A stretch of 64,000 bases of DNA from Membranipora membranacea (lineage: Eukaryota > Bryozoa > Gymnolaemata > Cheilostomatida > Membraniporidae). Positions 47,826-60,100 of this stretch are shown here, piece after piece. The notes below the pieces were generated by a model. That model was given only the letters and a program-made list of their open reading frames with translations. It searched no databases and was not told where the DNA came from. Within the stretch, counting starts at the first letter, position 1, and each line of letters starts with the position of its first letter. Both the position numbers and the translations under genes were made by a program. The stretch is taken from the NCBI GenBank assembly GCA_914767715.1, contig OU612066.1:37052283-37116282 (forward strand). Direction: 5' to 3'.

Positions 47826-50797
47826 ATGTCGAGTCTTTACCCATCTCTGGAGGATATGAAGGTTGATCACATGCAGACGGCTCAGCAGAATGTGGCTCAG
47901 CAGGTCGCTGCTGCCTCACAGTGTCAGCCGATAGTATACCCCCAGGCTTGTGCCCCTGGTACCGCCCCTGCTTACGCTCCTGTCACTACTTCTGTCAGCT
48001 TATACCCTTCACTTGACAACTATATGGGACTCGATCTGGCGCTGGTCAGACAAACTACACCACAGAACCAACAGGTAATATCACATGATCCTACTATGTT
48101 ATAAACACACTACTTACCACACACACACAATATGCCTTGTCAGGCAATGATCATACACTTTGTTAGAAATTAGTCATAAGATTGACTCACTATTACCAAC
48201 AGAATATCATAAATTGGCATAGAAAATTCCGCATTGGCCAAAATGATACTTAGAAACTGTCTAATATGATAAGGCCTCACCCACTCTCTCAAGCAGAACC
48301 GTTATACGTACTCCCTTTTTATTTATGCACTGTAAGCGCTGTCAAAGTTTCCAGCATCAGTTGTTGTATGTTTATTTCCCTGGCCAGTGTTTTTAAGTGT
48401 CTAAACATTGTTAGGATATGTTTAGAGATGGTATTTTTCAGACCCATCCTCTCTTTTTTCCATGTAGCAAGTGGCTCCATATGCCGGTCAGAGTCAGCAG
48501 ATGGTGGCCCCAGTCAGCGGTAATGATGTCGGAATCAGGCGAGCTGAGATCAAGTCAGGAATACGTGAGGTCACATGCTGTAAGGATGGTAATGGCAAGA
48601 TAGGTCTCCGAGTAAGACACGTCAACAAGGGTCTATTCATCGCTCTTGTACACAAAGATAGTCCAGGTATGACAATGACACAAATAAATGATTTTAACTC
48701 ATCTCTAGCATCATAATATCATGTATATTCAAACAGACGAACTGTCAATGATTCTTATCTTTGTCCAAAAAATCCTAATCAAAACCGACTCTAGCGTGAA
48801 GAAGAATGTTAGATTTTGTAAGCGTAAGACTCCTTAAGTTCAAAACTGCTGTTTCCCCGCTGTCATTGCTATCCCTCCACTCTACAGATATATAATGGTA
48901 TGGTTATTCTTTTATAGCCTCCATGGCCGGCCTAAGATTCGGAGATCAGATCCTGCAGATTGACGGACAGACAGTGGCTGGATGGGACACAGATAAGGCC
49001 ATGTCATTCCTGAAAAAGTGTAACCCACAGAAGATCGTGTTCGCCATCAGAGACAGGTTAGCTTTAAGTAATGGGTGGCTGAATTTCCCCCTTATTAATC
49101 ATACTCTACCAGGAAAAAATGGCTGTTAATTGCCTGAAACAACCTGGGAAATATTGAAATGTAGGACTATTGTGGTAATGGTAGTACCGCATGGAAGATC
49201 TCATCTACTTGTGTTTTTAATGTGATGCTAATTGGAAATGACAGCTAATGGAATCCTTCATAGTTGAAGGGGAATGCATGTATAATTATTGTTTGTCTAA
49301 CCAAATCAGTTCCCTTCATTATAATGAGTAACTGGTTAGAATTTGCATACTGTTGTACAATGCTAAGTAAGAGGAAGTAACAAAGAAATCAACTCAGTCG
49401 CAATCTTCCCTTCCACTAGGTGATGATTATATGTCTGTGATCTACATTGTTATCACTAGAGGTTATCACAGAGAATCATGTGCCACAACATGGTCATGTG
49501 TTCATAGATAACACTTTACTAAATTTATATTTCACCATAACGAGGTCACATGTCTATTTGCAGTGTTCTGATTATTATATGAGTGATCTCACCCTAAACT
49601 AGGCGTTTACAAGCATATATACAGGAGGTCATTAGTCATGGTTGCCAAAAATACTTGAATTATTTCATAATTTAAAGATTGGGATTATTTATAGCAGTAG
49701 GACATCATATAAACTGACTTCACGATGTCAGCAAGATAGTGAGCATCCCATTCCGTACATGATTTTGTACCACAAGTGTTAGGCTACTGATTTCCGAATT
49801 ATGCAAGCAGAAATTTGGAGACGAACTGAAACAATCCTTGATACTTTCACCCCACCAGTTGGAATTGTATCCTAACTGCAGGAAACCATTAGGCCTGGTA
49901 CCCAGTCTTGCTTTTTGGTGGTTATATTTTATATACATCAATAATTATCTGGAGCACCTGTTCAGTAATGGCACGTTTCTGTATTTATCAGACCTTTTGA
50001 GAGGATAATCACCATGCAGAAGGACAGTTCTGGTCACATCGGCTTTGTATACAAGGAGGGAGAGATCACACACATAGTGAAGGATTCCTCAGCAGCACGT
50101 AACGGCGTGCTGACAGAGCATCACCTGATCGAGGTCAACGGACAGAACGTCGTTGGACTCAAGGACAAAGAGACTAGTGAGATATTCTGTCAGGCTCCTC
50201 AGACTGTTACTATCACTCTCATGCCAACCATTCTATATAATCACATCGTCAAGTGGTGAGTACCTATAACCAGCTTAGGCCTAATTGTTGTCCATAGGTA
50301 TTTAGGCCTCGATAAACATAAAATGCACCTGTTCTCTCTTCAAACATTTCATATTCCTCACACTTATTGTGAGTTAAGTTACTAGAGCTCAGTAATAATA
50401 TGGTTCAGTATAAGTAGTGTCTATCCTAGCTTCACACATATATTAATCACAAGAAATATTGGGCATTGATTCGTTTTGATATAACTCAAAATATGTAATG
50501 TAATACAGGGTTATCTTGACAAGATTGCTGAAGTGAGATAACATTTAACAGTGATTGGTGTACCTTGTGGAAATTGAGGTCATTATGAGAGGTTATTGTC
50601 AGAAGATAGGGCAGGAATACAAAAGCAAACTTATCGACCTTGAGAAAACAAAGTGTAGACAACTTGAGCAAATTGAAATAACAAATCATATTGTTTATTG
50701 TTGATTTATAATTATAATTATGAATTTCTTCTAATTTTTTAGTATGGGAAACAGTCTGGTGAAGAAGCTGATGGACCACTCAATCCCTGATTTCTAA
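47826..50797 (+). CDS. SDCBP: Syntenin (syndecan-binding protein), two PDZ domains
   Basis: Five exons: 47826-48074, 48468-48666, 48918-49056, 49992-50255, 50743-50797; 301 aa, the usual length. The N-terminus [14 protein letters not shown] carries an LYPSL motif at residues 4-8 and another at 59-63, matching the ALIX-binding LYPxL motifs of syntenin. PDZ1 (about 113-190) has the carboxylate loop GKIGLRV and [23 protein letters not shown]2 (about 197-272) has [12 protein letters not shown] and [20 protein letters not shown]. The tail [11 protein letters not shown] matches the conserved family end. Role by family: a cytosolic adaptor binding syndecan tails and phosphoinositides, used in exosome formation and adhesion. 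The start is supported by family alignment; a spliced 5' UTR exon is likely. Confidence 0.96.
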
Positions 50798-50882
50798 ACA
50801 ACTCCTCTGTTTCTGTGAAGGCAGAAATATATCATCTTTTCTTACCGATACTTGAGAGAATGAACGATGTTCCTCAGCTTGA

Positions 50883-50888
50883 AATAAA
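50883..50888 (+). terminator. Polyadenylation signal of syntenin
   Basis: AATAAA 86 bp after the stop. A second one occurs near 51316-51321 and could give a longer 3' UTR. Confidence 0.55.
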
Positions 50889-51575
50889 ACACGCAGCCGC
50901 CATGTAGTTATTCAATCACAATCATAGAAAGTATTTTTATATCTGTGAACTCTCTGTGGTCACTCACTTCTCGCAGGTTATGAAAGTTTTAGCTGTGATC
51001 AAAGTTTCCATGTGCACAAAGTGTTGTCAGACTATGCTTTTCCCATTTTGAGCATCAGTAGTCCTTATTCCAAGTTTATCACTCCAGACATGTGAAGCCA
51101 CTTGATTAAAATTCTATGTTGCTTTGACTGTCAATGTTGTGTTTTTTATACTAATACTGTTACATTTATATGAGATGTTTGAGCTGTCCTGTGTAAAGGT
51201 GTTGTGTAAAGGCAGACTGTTTTTGTGCACTTATGCCTAGTCATATGGTTTGTCTTTTATATATCCAGATTTATTATATTTGTTTAGATCTATATGTTTG
51301 TCCCTGCTAATATTTAATAAATTTATAATCTCAAGTAGGTGTACTAATATTTATTGTGAGATGAAGTCTTTCCATGGTAATTTTTACCATCCTTGAATGT
51401 GTACTGTATGTCTTACCAAGTCTACAATGAAGTCAGGTTCAGCACATGTGATCAGGGAGACTTACACTCATACCTGATGTGATACCTACATAAAATTAGT
51501 CATTCAAAAGAACTGTATAGGTGATAGTTTTCCTTTTGGCATACAGCATATTCAATGCCGTAAGTGATCTCAAAC

Positions 51576-51606
51576 CAATGAACTAAACCTAGGGTTTAGT
51601 TCATTG
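51576..51606. repeat. 31-bp palindrome with perfect 7-bp duplication
   Basis: CAATGAACTAAAC and GTTTAGTTCATTG surround CTAGG. CTCAAAC flanks it at 51569-51575 and 51607-51613. The sequence differs from the CAAGGAGTT type, but the architecture is the same. Confidence 0.65.
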
Positions 51607-51735
51607 CTCAAACTATATTACTTATTACCATGAGAAGACAACTTTGTTACATGTTGGCTTGCACCAAACAATTACAAGATCAGATTCAATTACCTATTCA
51701 AACAATATTGGTATTTTAATCTTGTATGATTGCCT

Positions 51736-53350
51736 ATGAGATCCCAGGTGGCAACTCATAACTGCTTCTTGTTTCCGAAGTTCATGACTGGTTCTTTCAT
51801 TGTTTTTTGCCGGACCGTTTGTTACTTTGAGATGGAGGCTGTGATATTCAATAACCTAACAGATAGTATGTTTCTCATACTTCCACCAACAGGCTCTTTT
51901 CCTTCAGAAAGGATTTCCTCTCTAACTATCTGTTTATGGTTCCTAGTCTCAAGGTCATCTCAGGGCCAGGGACCAATTACACAACCTCTCGTTAATCTCT
52001 ACTCAATGAATGATACAAATCTGCTTGACTTGACTTATGATAATGGTGTGGTGTCGTTCACAGTAGCCGAGGACAGGGGAATACCTACGCTTGGTGTGGT
52101 AAGTTGTACTAATATCAATTAGAGATTCTTGTGAAAACTGTAATGACCGCACACAGCACTGGTAAGATCTAAGTTTGCAAACAATATCGATGAACTATTG
52201 ATGGAAAATCAACGCTGTTCAATCGCTTGATCAATGTGGTAGAAATTTATATTCGATAATTACATGCACAACTTACTTTACTGAAGAACAATGCAATTCA
52301 TACTGGTACATTTCTCTTATACTGTTTGCTGCTACACATTTATATTCCCAGGTAGCAAATATCGATGACTGGCATCATCTGTGTGGAGTATGGGAGATGG
52401 GAAGCTCTCGAATGCTGTACTTAGATGGTGAGATGGTAGCTCAACAGAGGAGTGAGGTGAACTCTTCACTACCAGGAGGTTACCTGGTACTAGGTGGATA
52501 CATGTACGCAAACAAACAGAAGTCAGATATCACGTATCACGGTTGGCTCGGTGATGTGAGCATGTGGGTAAACCTAGCCATCGATGTCATTAACATTGTC
52601 TGCGGAATCAATGATCTAGGGTCCCAGAGTGAGGACCCTTACATAGCATGGAACTCAAGCCATATCCTCACAGTAAACCATATATCTGACTATTCTCTGC
52701 ATGAGAAACGAAACATAACAAGGGATGAAGTGATCGTAGCTCTGCAGGTAGAAAAACAGAACTCATCATCATTTTTGTTGCCGTTATGTGTTCCAACAAC
52801 CACCACGATGGCTGCGACTGAACCTACCACAAAACTGCCGCTGATAATACAGTTTATCAGGTCAGCCAATCACACAAACATCACTAAAGGAGAATCCATT
52901 GTACCGAAGAAGCAGCATGTAGCACAGGAAGCCCCAGGGGCCGAGGTGTTTGGTACAACAGGCCTGATTTTTCTCATTATTCTGATCGCGCTGATAGTAG
53001 CCTCAGATTTCAGATACTTTGGTCGGGTGATACCAATATGTAGGAGAAGATGTAAGAGCGGATTGCACAGGTTCAACAGAAAGTTTCACAGTCAGACAGC
53101 TGAGGGCATGCAGCAGATGGTGTCACTGACAATGGGTCTGGGTAACATGCAGGCTTCCGGCAGCAGGGCAGAAAGGAAGGCTACAGTGTCCAGCATGACG
53201 TCATCTCATCAACAGATCAAGGGGAGAAAACTAACAGTTATGAGTATGAGGAGGAATAACGGTGATAATGATGATCTAGAGTTAGGACTGATAAGGAGAG
53301 ATAGGACTAGGGATGATCGAGGCTCTCAGATTAACTCAGCTTATGACTGA
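51736..53350 (+). CDS. Single-pass membrane protein with pentraxin/LamG-like ectodomain
   Basis: Two exons, 51736-52098 and 52352-53350 (TGA 53348-53350), about 453 aa from the first ATG. The ectodomain reads like a pentraxin/concanavalin-type lectin: ISSLTICLWF, then DWHHLCGVWE (compare the pentraxin signature HxCxSWxS), then MLYLDGEMV, GYLVLGGY and GWLGDVSMW. A Thr-rich stalk with Asn-X-Ser/Thr sites follows. A hydrophobic helix (GLIFLIILIALIVA, residues about 323-338) and then basic residues (RVIPICRRRCKSG) give a type I topology with a cytoplasmic tail of about 110 residues. No clear signal peptide is seen; the true start may be an upstream exon, with an acceptor such as CCCAG at 51744-51748. 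Soluble pentraxins bind ligands with calcium; here the domain would be displayed at the surface. Confidence 0.75.
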
Positions 53351-54174
53351 ACGATTCCAACTAATTAACTTATTAGTACAAGCAAACAAAATCTCTGAAA
53401 GGAGTCATCACAGATACAATTTGATTAGTTCAATGTTGACAGACAGTAGAAATGGATGTCACGCTTAATTAGTTTAGGGTGACCAAAAAGATAGAAAGAA
53501 AGAATATTCCCATCCGCAGAGTGCAGTTATAAGCGTGGAACCCCTTCTGAAATTCAGTACCTTTTACTTCACACATTCATAATAATGTTGTATTCTTTTT
53601 TTTGTATTTTTGGACATGCATAAAAAACACTATTTTCATTAACATTAATATAACAGCATACACTAGCAATATTTCAAATAACTCTAAAGAAATTGACAAG
53701 TCATATTTTTGAAATTTCGTATAATGAATTATATACGAGAATGCAATGATGATTGACATAGAGATGTAGATATAATCAGTAAGGAATGTCACCCCAATAA
53801 TTCATCAGTTACTCTATAACAGGCGACAGTGATGCCTTCAGAGCATAGTTTAATCTTACTGGTGGATAGAACAATAGAGCGCCTTCCGACAATGCAAATT
53901 TTCTCTAGAGGTTCGAGAGTGACCAGGTACAGTACATGTTTAATTTCCCTGATCCCCAGAGAACTCCAGCAAATTGCATTATGGGGGACTATACAGCGTG
54001 TCATAATACATATGCTGTATTAGAAAAAAACCGAGACAATCCGAACCCTAGCTGGACAATTTCTACGCAAACGTAGGTTGATATATTTTAAACTGGGTTG
54101 TTCTCCTTTTTAGAAAAATAACAGTATGTGTGCTGATGTAGCTAAAAATTGATGAAATGTGATCATCAAGACGA
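53351..54174. other. Intergenic between convergent genes
   Basis: 3' ends of the pentraxin-like gene (+) and CPT2 (-). A degenerate tRNA-like core lies near 53865-53932 (ATAGAACAATAGAGCGCC ... GAGGTTCGAGAGTGACC), probably another SINE. Nothing else. Confidence 0.4.
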
Positions 54175-57100
54175 CTACGAAATAGCAGTTTTAATTTGGT
54201 CAACACTTTCCTTGAGAGCAGCGAGGAAATCATTGGGTGTGTGAGGTTCATACGCAGTAACAACAGCGCCTAGATCTTTATCTCTTATTCCGTAACCTGT
54301 AATACGAAAATAATCAATAAATATCATTGTCAAGATCTAAATTTATAATGTCATCTTTGTCGGAGACATAATCCTTTAGATACGCCATTACAGGATACAC
54401 GGAAAAGAGCAGGTAACTTCCAAATGTCAATATATTGTTCTTTTTTGTAATCACAAATATCAGCGCACGTATTCCAATCCAATATCATGTTTTACTCACA
54501 ACAAAATTTCAATCATTGCCATAGGTTTTGTAATAATAAAATATTTAACTTAACAATGAATGATTATTATGATTATAATGATTTATGATTATTATAAAGT
54601 CTGTTGTTAACACTGTTTAAAGTCATTAACATGTACATACCGACACCGAGACCGTGAGGGACGACTGGAGCGAACCCGCCGCCATGTACAGCTGGACTGG
54701 AGAGGGTGGAGGTAGATAAGGTTATAGTACCAATATCCTTATACGCCTGATCAGAGAATAACGGTATATCTAATCCCTCACACTCGGCAAAGTGTCTCAG
54801 TGCGTACAGGTGTCTGTCCCATCCTTGTCCTACAAACAAATCATCATTTATGTCTTATTATGATTGCTATACGAGATTTCTAAGCTCTATGCTAAGTCTC
54901 TAACTATTCCTTCGGTATAAATATATCTTATATGACATGTAATATTAATATTTATGTTTAATTTTCTCAGATCTCAAACACATTATACAATATGTCATGT
55001 AAACCCCAAGTTAGAGCTCACAAGAATTGTTACATCACCAACTATTGATCTGTATGTAATGATAATGCAATGACATCCTACCAAATACTCAGCATATAGA
55101 TTGAAACACTGGGCCAGACGTCCTACTCACCCATAGCAGCGTTCTTAGTCAGCTCCCCGTGGGTCTCTGAGCAGAGCTGAAGTGCTGCTCTGATCTCATC
55201 CTTACTGGCTTGTTTAGAGAAGAGCTCGTATACGCTGTTAGTCGCCTCAGTAGCTGGACGTATTGTCTCAGTACGACCGTGTTTGAATGCTGCAGTACTA
55301 CACGACTCGTATGTAGCAGCTGTGTGTCCATTTATCTTCTTATAGGCCATCTACAAACAATAAGATGTTAGTATCATATTTTAGCATGCTATAAAAGATT
55401 TAAGATTTCAACAAACGAACTTATCATAATTGGGCTGAACTTAAAACACATTAAGGTAATAAAAAATACACTTCATCAACAATACCTGTGTTTTATTTGT
55501 TTCACAAACCTGGAATGACAGCTGCATCATAGAATCTGGGCTGAGTTTGAGAGTTTTAAATGAGGATTTACCGAGTCCCTCATACTCGAGGAAGTTAAGG
55601 TTGAGTTTACTAGTAGCGTCCTCATACTGTTTACGGGCCGAGTCTATATCAGCTTTGTTGGTGTCGTTTAGCTTAAACTCTACAAAGATGAGGTGATCAA
55701 ATTACTAGATTGTCACAAGTACTGTCAGAAATATTAATGTGAATGGAGTTCTAGTGGTTCCCTCTATGTCAAAACTTGACCGTCGAGGGATCCTAGCAAA
55801 GTGAAGATTGATGATCCAATAGCTATACCCTATGTCTATGAGGCTTTCAAAGAGACAACCTGCATGGGAAGGGTATATCCACGGGAAGGGTATATCCATG
55901 GCAAGGGTATACCCATGGGAAGGGTATATCCACGGGAAGGGTATATCCACGGGAAGGGTATATCCACGGGAAGGGTATATCCACGGGAAGGGTATAGCCA
56001 TGGGAAGGGTATATCCACGGGAAGGGTATATCCACGGGAAGGGTATATCCACGGGAAGGGTATATCCACGGGAAGGGTATATCCACGGGAAGGGTATAGC
56101 CATGGGAAGGGTATATCCATGGGAAGGGTATATCCACGGGAAGGGTATATCCACGGGAAGGGTATATCCACGGGAAGGGTATATCCACGGGAGGGGTATA
56201 TCCATGGGGAGGGATATCCATGGGAAGGGTATAGCCATGGGAAGGGTATATCCATGGGAAGGGTATATCCACGGGAAGGGTATATCCACGGGAAGGGTAT
56301 ATCCACGGGAAGGGGATATCCACGGGAAGGGTATATCCACGGGAAGGGTATAGCCATGGGAAGGGTATATCCATGGGAAGGGTATATCCACGGGAAGGGT
56401 ATATCCACGGGAAGGGTATATCCACGGGAAGGGTATATCCACGGGAGGGGTATATCCATGGGGAGGGATATCCATGGGAAGGGTATATCCACGGGAAGGG
56501 TATATCCATGGGAAGGGTATATCCACGGGAAGGGTATATCCACGGGAAGGGTATATCCACGGGAAGGGTATATCCACGGGAGGGGTATATCCATGGGGAG
56601 GGATATCCATGGGAAGGGTATATCCACGGGAAGGGTATATCCATGGGAAGGGTATATCCACGGGAAGGGTATATCCACGGGAAGGGTATATCCACGGGAA
56701 GGGTATATCCACGGGAAGGGTATATCCACGGGAAGGGTATATCCACGGGAAGGGTATATCCACGGGAAGGGTATATCCACGGGAAGGGTATATCCATGGG
56801 AAGGGTATATCCATGGGAAGGGTATATCCATGGGAAGGGTATATCCATGAATAGGAATTGAGTATCATACTGCCCGCAATCCTTGCTACTTGCATCCTCT
56901 CACAGGCATCAGCATGTTCTATTAATTAATGGAAGTTGCCTACTCTACCGAAAGGTTACGACTACTGTAAGTTTGCTCTAGTTCAATTTTCATAGAACAT
57001 TGAAAGGCGTGGTAAAGATATTTTTAAATAACAAGACCTACGTAGAAAATTTGATCACATTTTTACTCAACTTTGTGGCCAGTAGCGCCAAAAACTAAAA

Positions 57101-60100
57101 TTAATTGACTGTTTTATATCAACTTGATTCTTAATTGTTCTTCAGTCCTAACCGTTGGATTATTGAAACAAAGTTATGTAACCTTACAACTTATTAATGC
57201 CTCAAAATTAACAATCATTCGGAAATTTCATATCGATGAAAAACGGACGTATGGACTCGTTCACGCTACCCACAAATAAATTAAGAAACATCTCACAAAA
57301 TTAGTGATTCAAGTGGAACGAGATGAATAAACTTCATCCCGATATGAACAGGAAATAAAATTAGAGCCTCACCAAGTTTAGTGACTTGTGGTTCGGCTGT
57401 AGCCACATCTTTAGTTTGTACAGCTGGGTTGTCGTTACTATCGTGGAATATGGCATTAAAGTAACTCATAACAGCGACTCCATCACCCCAGGAATGTTCA
57501 AAGTTTACGGCAGCATCACCTTGTGATGTCATCAGTAGTGATACACATTTATCAAACCACCTGCAAGTCATATTATACATACAATATAATGTATGCAGCC
57601 AAGTTGAAATTTGGATATAAACAATGTGACATTGCTACCATATGTAAATATAGCTTAGAATCACAGGTGCCAACATCCGAAACACTTTGGATAAGCAAAG
57701 CGAATACATGTCAGGGAAATTCAGGCCACATTTTTTTAATCATGCGGACTAATAGAGAGGAAGATGCTATTGGTGTACAGCAAAATAAGTCAATGTACGA
57801 TGTGGAGGGTTGATAAGGGTTCTAGGATGACCCGACTCCATGCAGTGGGAGGTAGATATGACTATTCACTTAAGCTACAGAAAGGATAACATTTACATGA
57901 TTTTAAACACTGGGAAATCATTCCCTTTTGAGACTACAAGACCAAATTCATTTGAATGTAAGTCCTTTAATTGTTTCACGCTCAGGAAGGTCGAAGATTT
58001 GAGCTGCAGTTAAATGTTCAGACTCCGCTCTGAGATCTAAGTCTGAGCACATAGAATAGTGTGGACAATTTACCTGCTGCCCCCATCTCCATATAAGAAC
58101 TGTTTGGATTTTTTGATCATGTCTTCGCTGTGTTGATCATCTAATGATAGACTGAACAGAGCAGTGTCCACCAAATCTAACTGACTAGAATTACCTGTAA
58201 GCATAGTATCACAGACCATCACATGTAATGATATTAAGAAAAATTATAGATCAGTATTTAGCAAGGACAGACAGAAAATGTATCAACTATTGCTCAATTT
58301 GACAGTAGTGACAAAAAATATGAAATCCAAAAATATTTGATATCACGGGAGTTTTCCCCTTAATGTGCATGGGAGCACAACTTTTAGATATTACAATGAC
58401 ATTTTGTGTGTGACACTCAGAGCAGAGAGTTTTGTCCCAAATTCCCTGCTCTGATTGTCACAACCAATTTCAACAAGCTATACAGTGTTAGAGTGGCTTA
58501 TTGGTCAAGGGGAACATCCTCAACAATAATCACATTATAATCATGATTGGTGTACTAAGGATGTATTACATACCACTAGCTAGTAGGTTATCCCTAGTTT
58601 GAGCCCATACATCTCTATTCTGTGATGTCAGATAGCCCAGTGGGTGAGATGGTCTCTCTGATTTATCCTCCATAATGTATTTTAGATTAGACATGATCTG
58701 AGAGGCAGGGAGAATATTACCTACAATATAAACAACTCTTGTATAGTCATGGTTGTGTGCCTTTTAATTTTGGTAATGACTAAGTACACAGTAGCAGAAA
58801 CATGATTATAAACCTATTAATTCAGAGGTGCACTGAATTGTGATATTATAATTGCGTCATGCAAAGAACCTTTAAATGGCTATTGGGATTATAAAATAAC
58901 ATATTTTTTACTGTCATGACACACTTTGACAAGATTTTCGTTGATTCGTATCATTCCCAAACGCATAGATAACTAGGGATTCAGGCCAAACAGTGGAGGC
59001 TTTCACACAGTTGTCAGACATTGTTGGTTGTGTGGTGTTATCTACTCATGTACAAGCTGTGCACTGCTCAATGGCAGGAATTGATGGCTGTTCTGGCTCT
59101 GTTTATGGCTTTTTATGTAACTTCGATCGGTTGTCGTTTTGTCACTGAATCCAAACAGTCAATCAAAACTAAGCTAAGGCAGAGATCCAAACACCAGACC
59201 ATGTCATCCAGCAGCTCACTACACAGTTTACACTGAGGGTATCCAGGCTGTTGCTCCTGACAATCTAATTACTTTGAGTCAGCTTTCACAGGAGTCAAAC
59301 TGTACTGCTGAACAGAGGGAAGCTCACTATGTACAAGTAATAAACATAGGTACACAGTGTAAAATAGCTCTCGGAATATACATAGAGGCATTCCACTAAT
59401 TGGCCTGAATTCCACCCCAACACATTGGGCCCGTCAGGTCTTTATGGTGTGAAGTTGCAAAACTTTGCCAAAGTTGCTGGTAGTGGCATTCCATTACAAA
59501 CCACCATCCATAAAACATATTATTGTTTGTGAATGATGATGATGGGAAGCTTCAGCCAAGGACCTGGTAAAGCCTGAGCACTCACACATGGAGTAGATCA
59601 CAGGTCCTCTCAAACAAGAAATACCATATTCAAAATACTGACCATTCTGATCAAAGCAATCAAATGTGTACATGTTTCCATTTCTCAGCACCAGAAGATG
59701 TTTTGCCTTTTCATTCTTATACAGTTTGTCCTTTCCTTGTCTGTAAATAAAATAAGAAAGGTTTATTGTGATTAGATGACAGAAACTCTGGCCTGTTATC
59801 TATCTGGAGAAGGATGGGTACCCCTGGTGAGCGAGTCTGAAATGTGGGGCAGTGAATAAAATACAAATAGCTTTGTAAATAAATTACCATCATAGGTATT
59901 TTCTAACAGTATAATTTCATTGCGTCATAAGGTTGAAGAGCTGGTTGCTGGGCCACATAGAGTGTCTAGATTTCAATCTATCTCCTGATTCTATTTTTTA
60001 TGCGCACTGATGGTGAAATATACACCCCAAAACTGTTATGCCAGATGCCAGATGCAACGATCAGTTAAGCCGCCTCATTGAAAACTCTCTTGTCTGTGGA

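Noticed and set aside
55705-56895. Several overlapping long open frames on both strands
   Set aside because: All run through the 17-bp minisatellite and exist only because the unit lacks stops; no splice context or non-repeat coding.
58395-58465. Palindrome CAGAGCAG...CTGCTCTG as a member of the family
   Set aside because: Outer sequence continues as an imperfect inverted repeat with no direct duplication.
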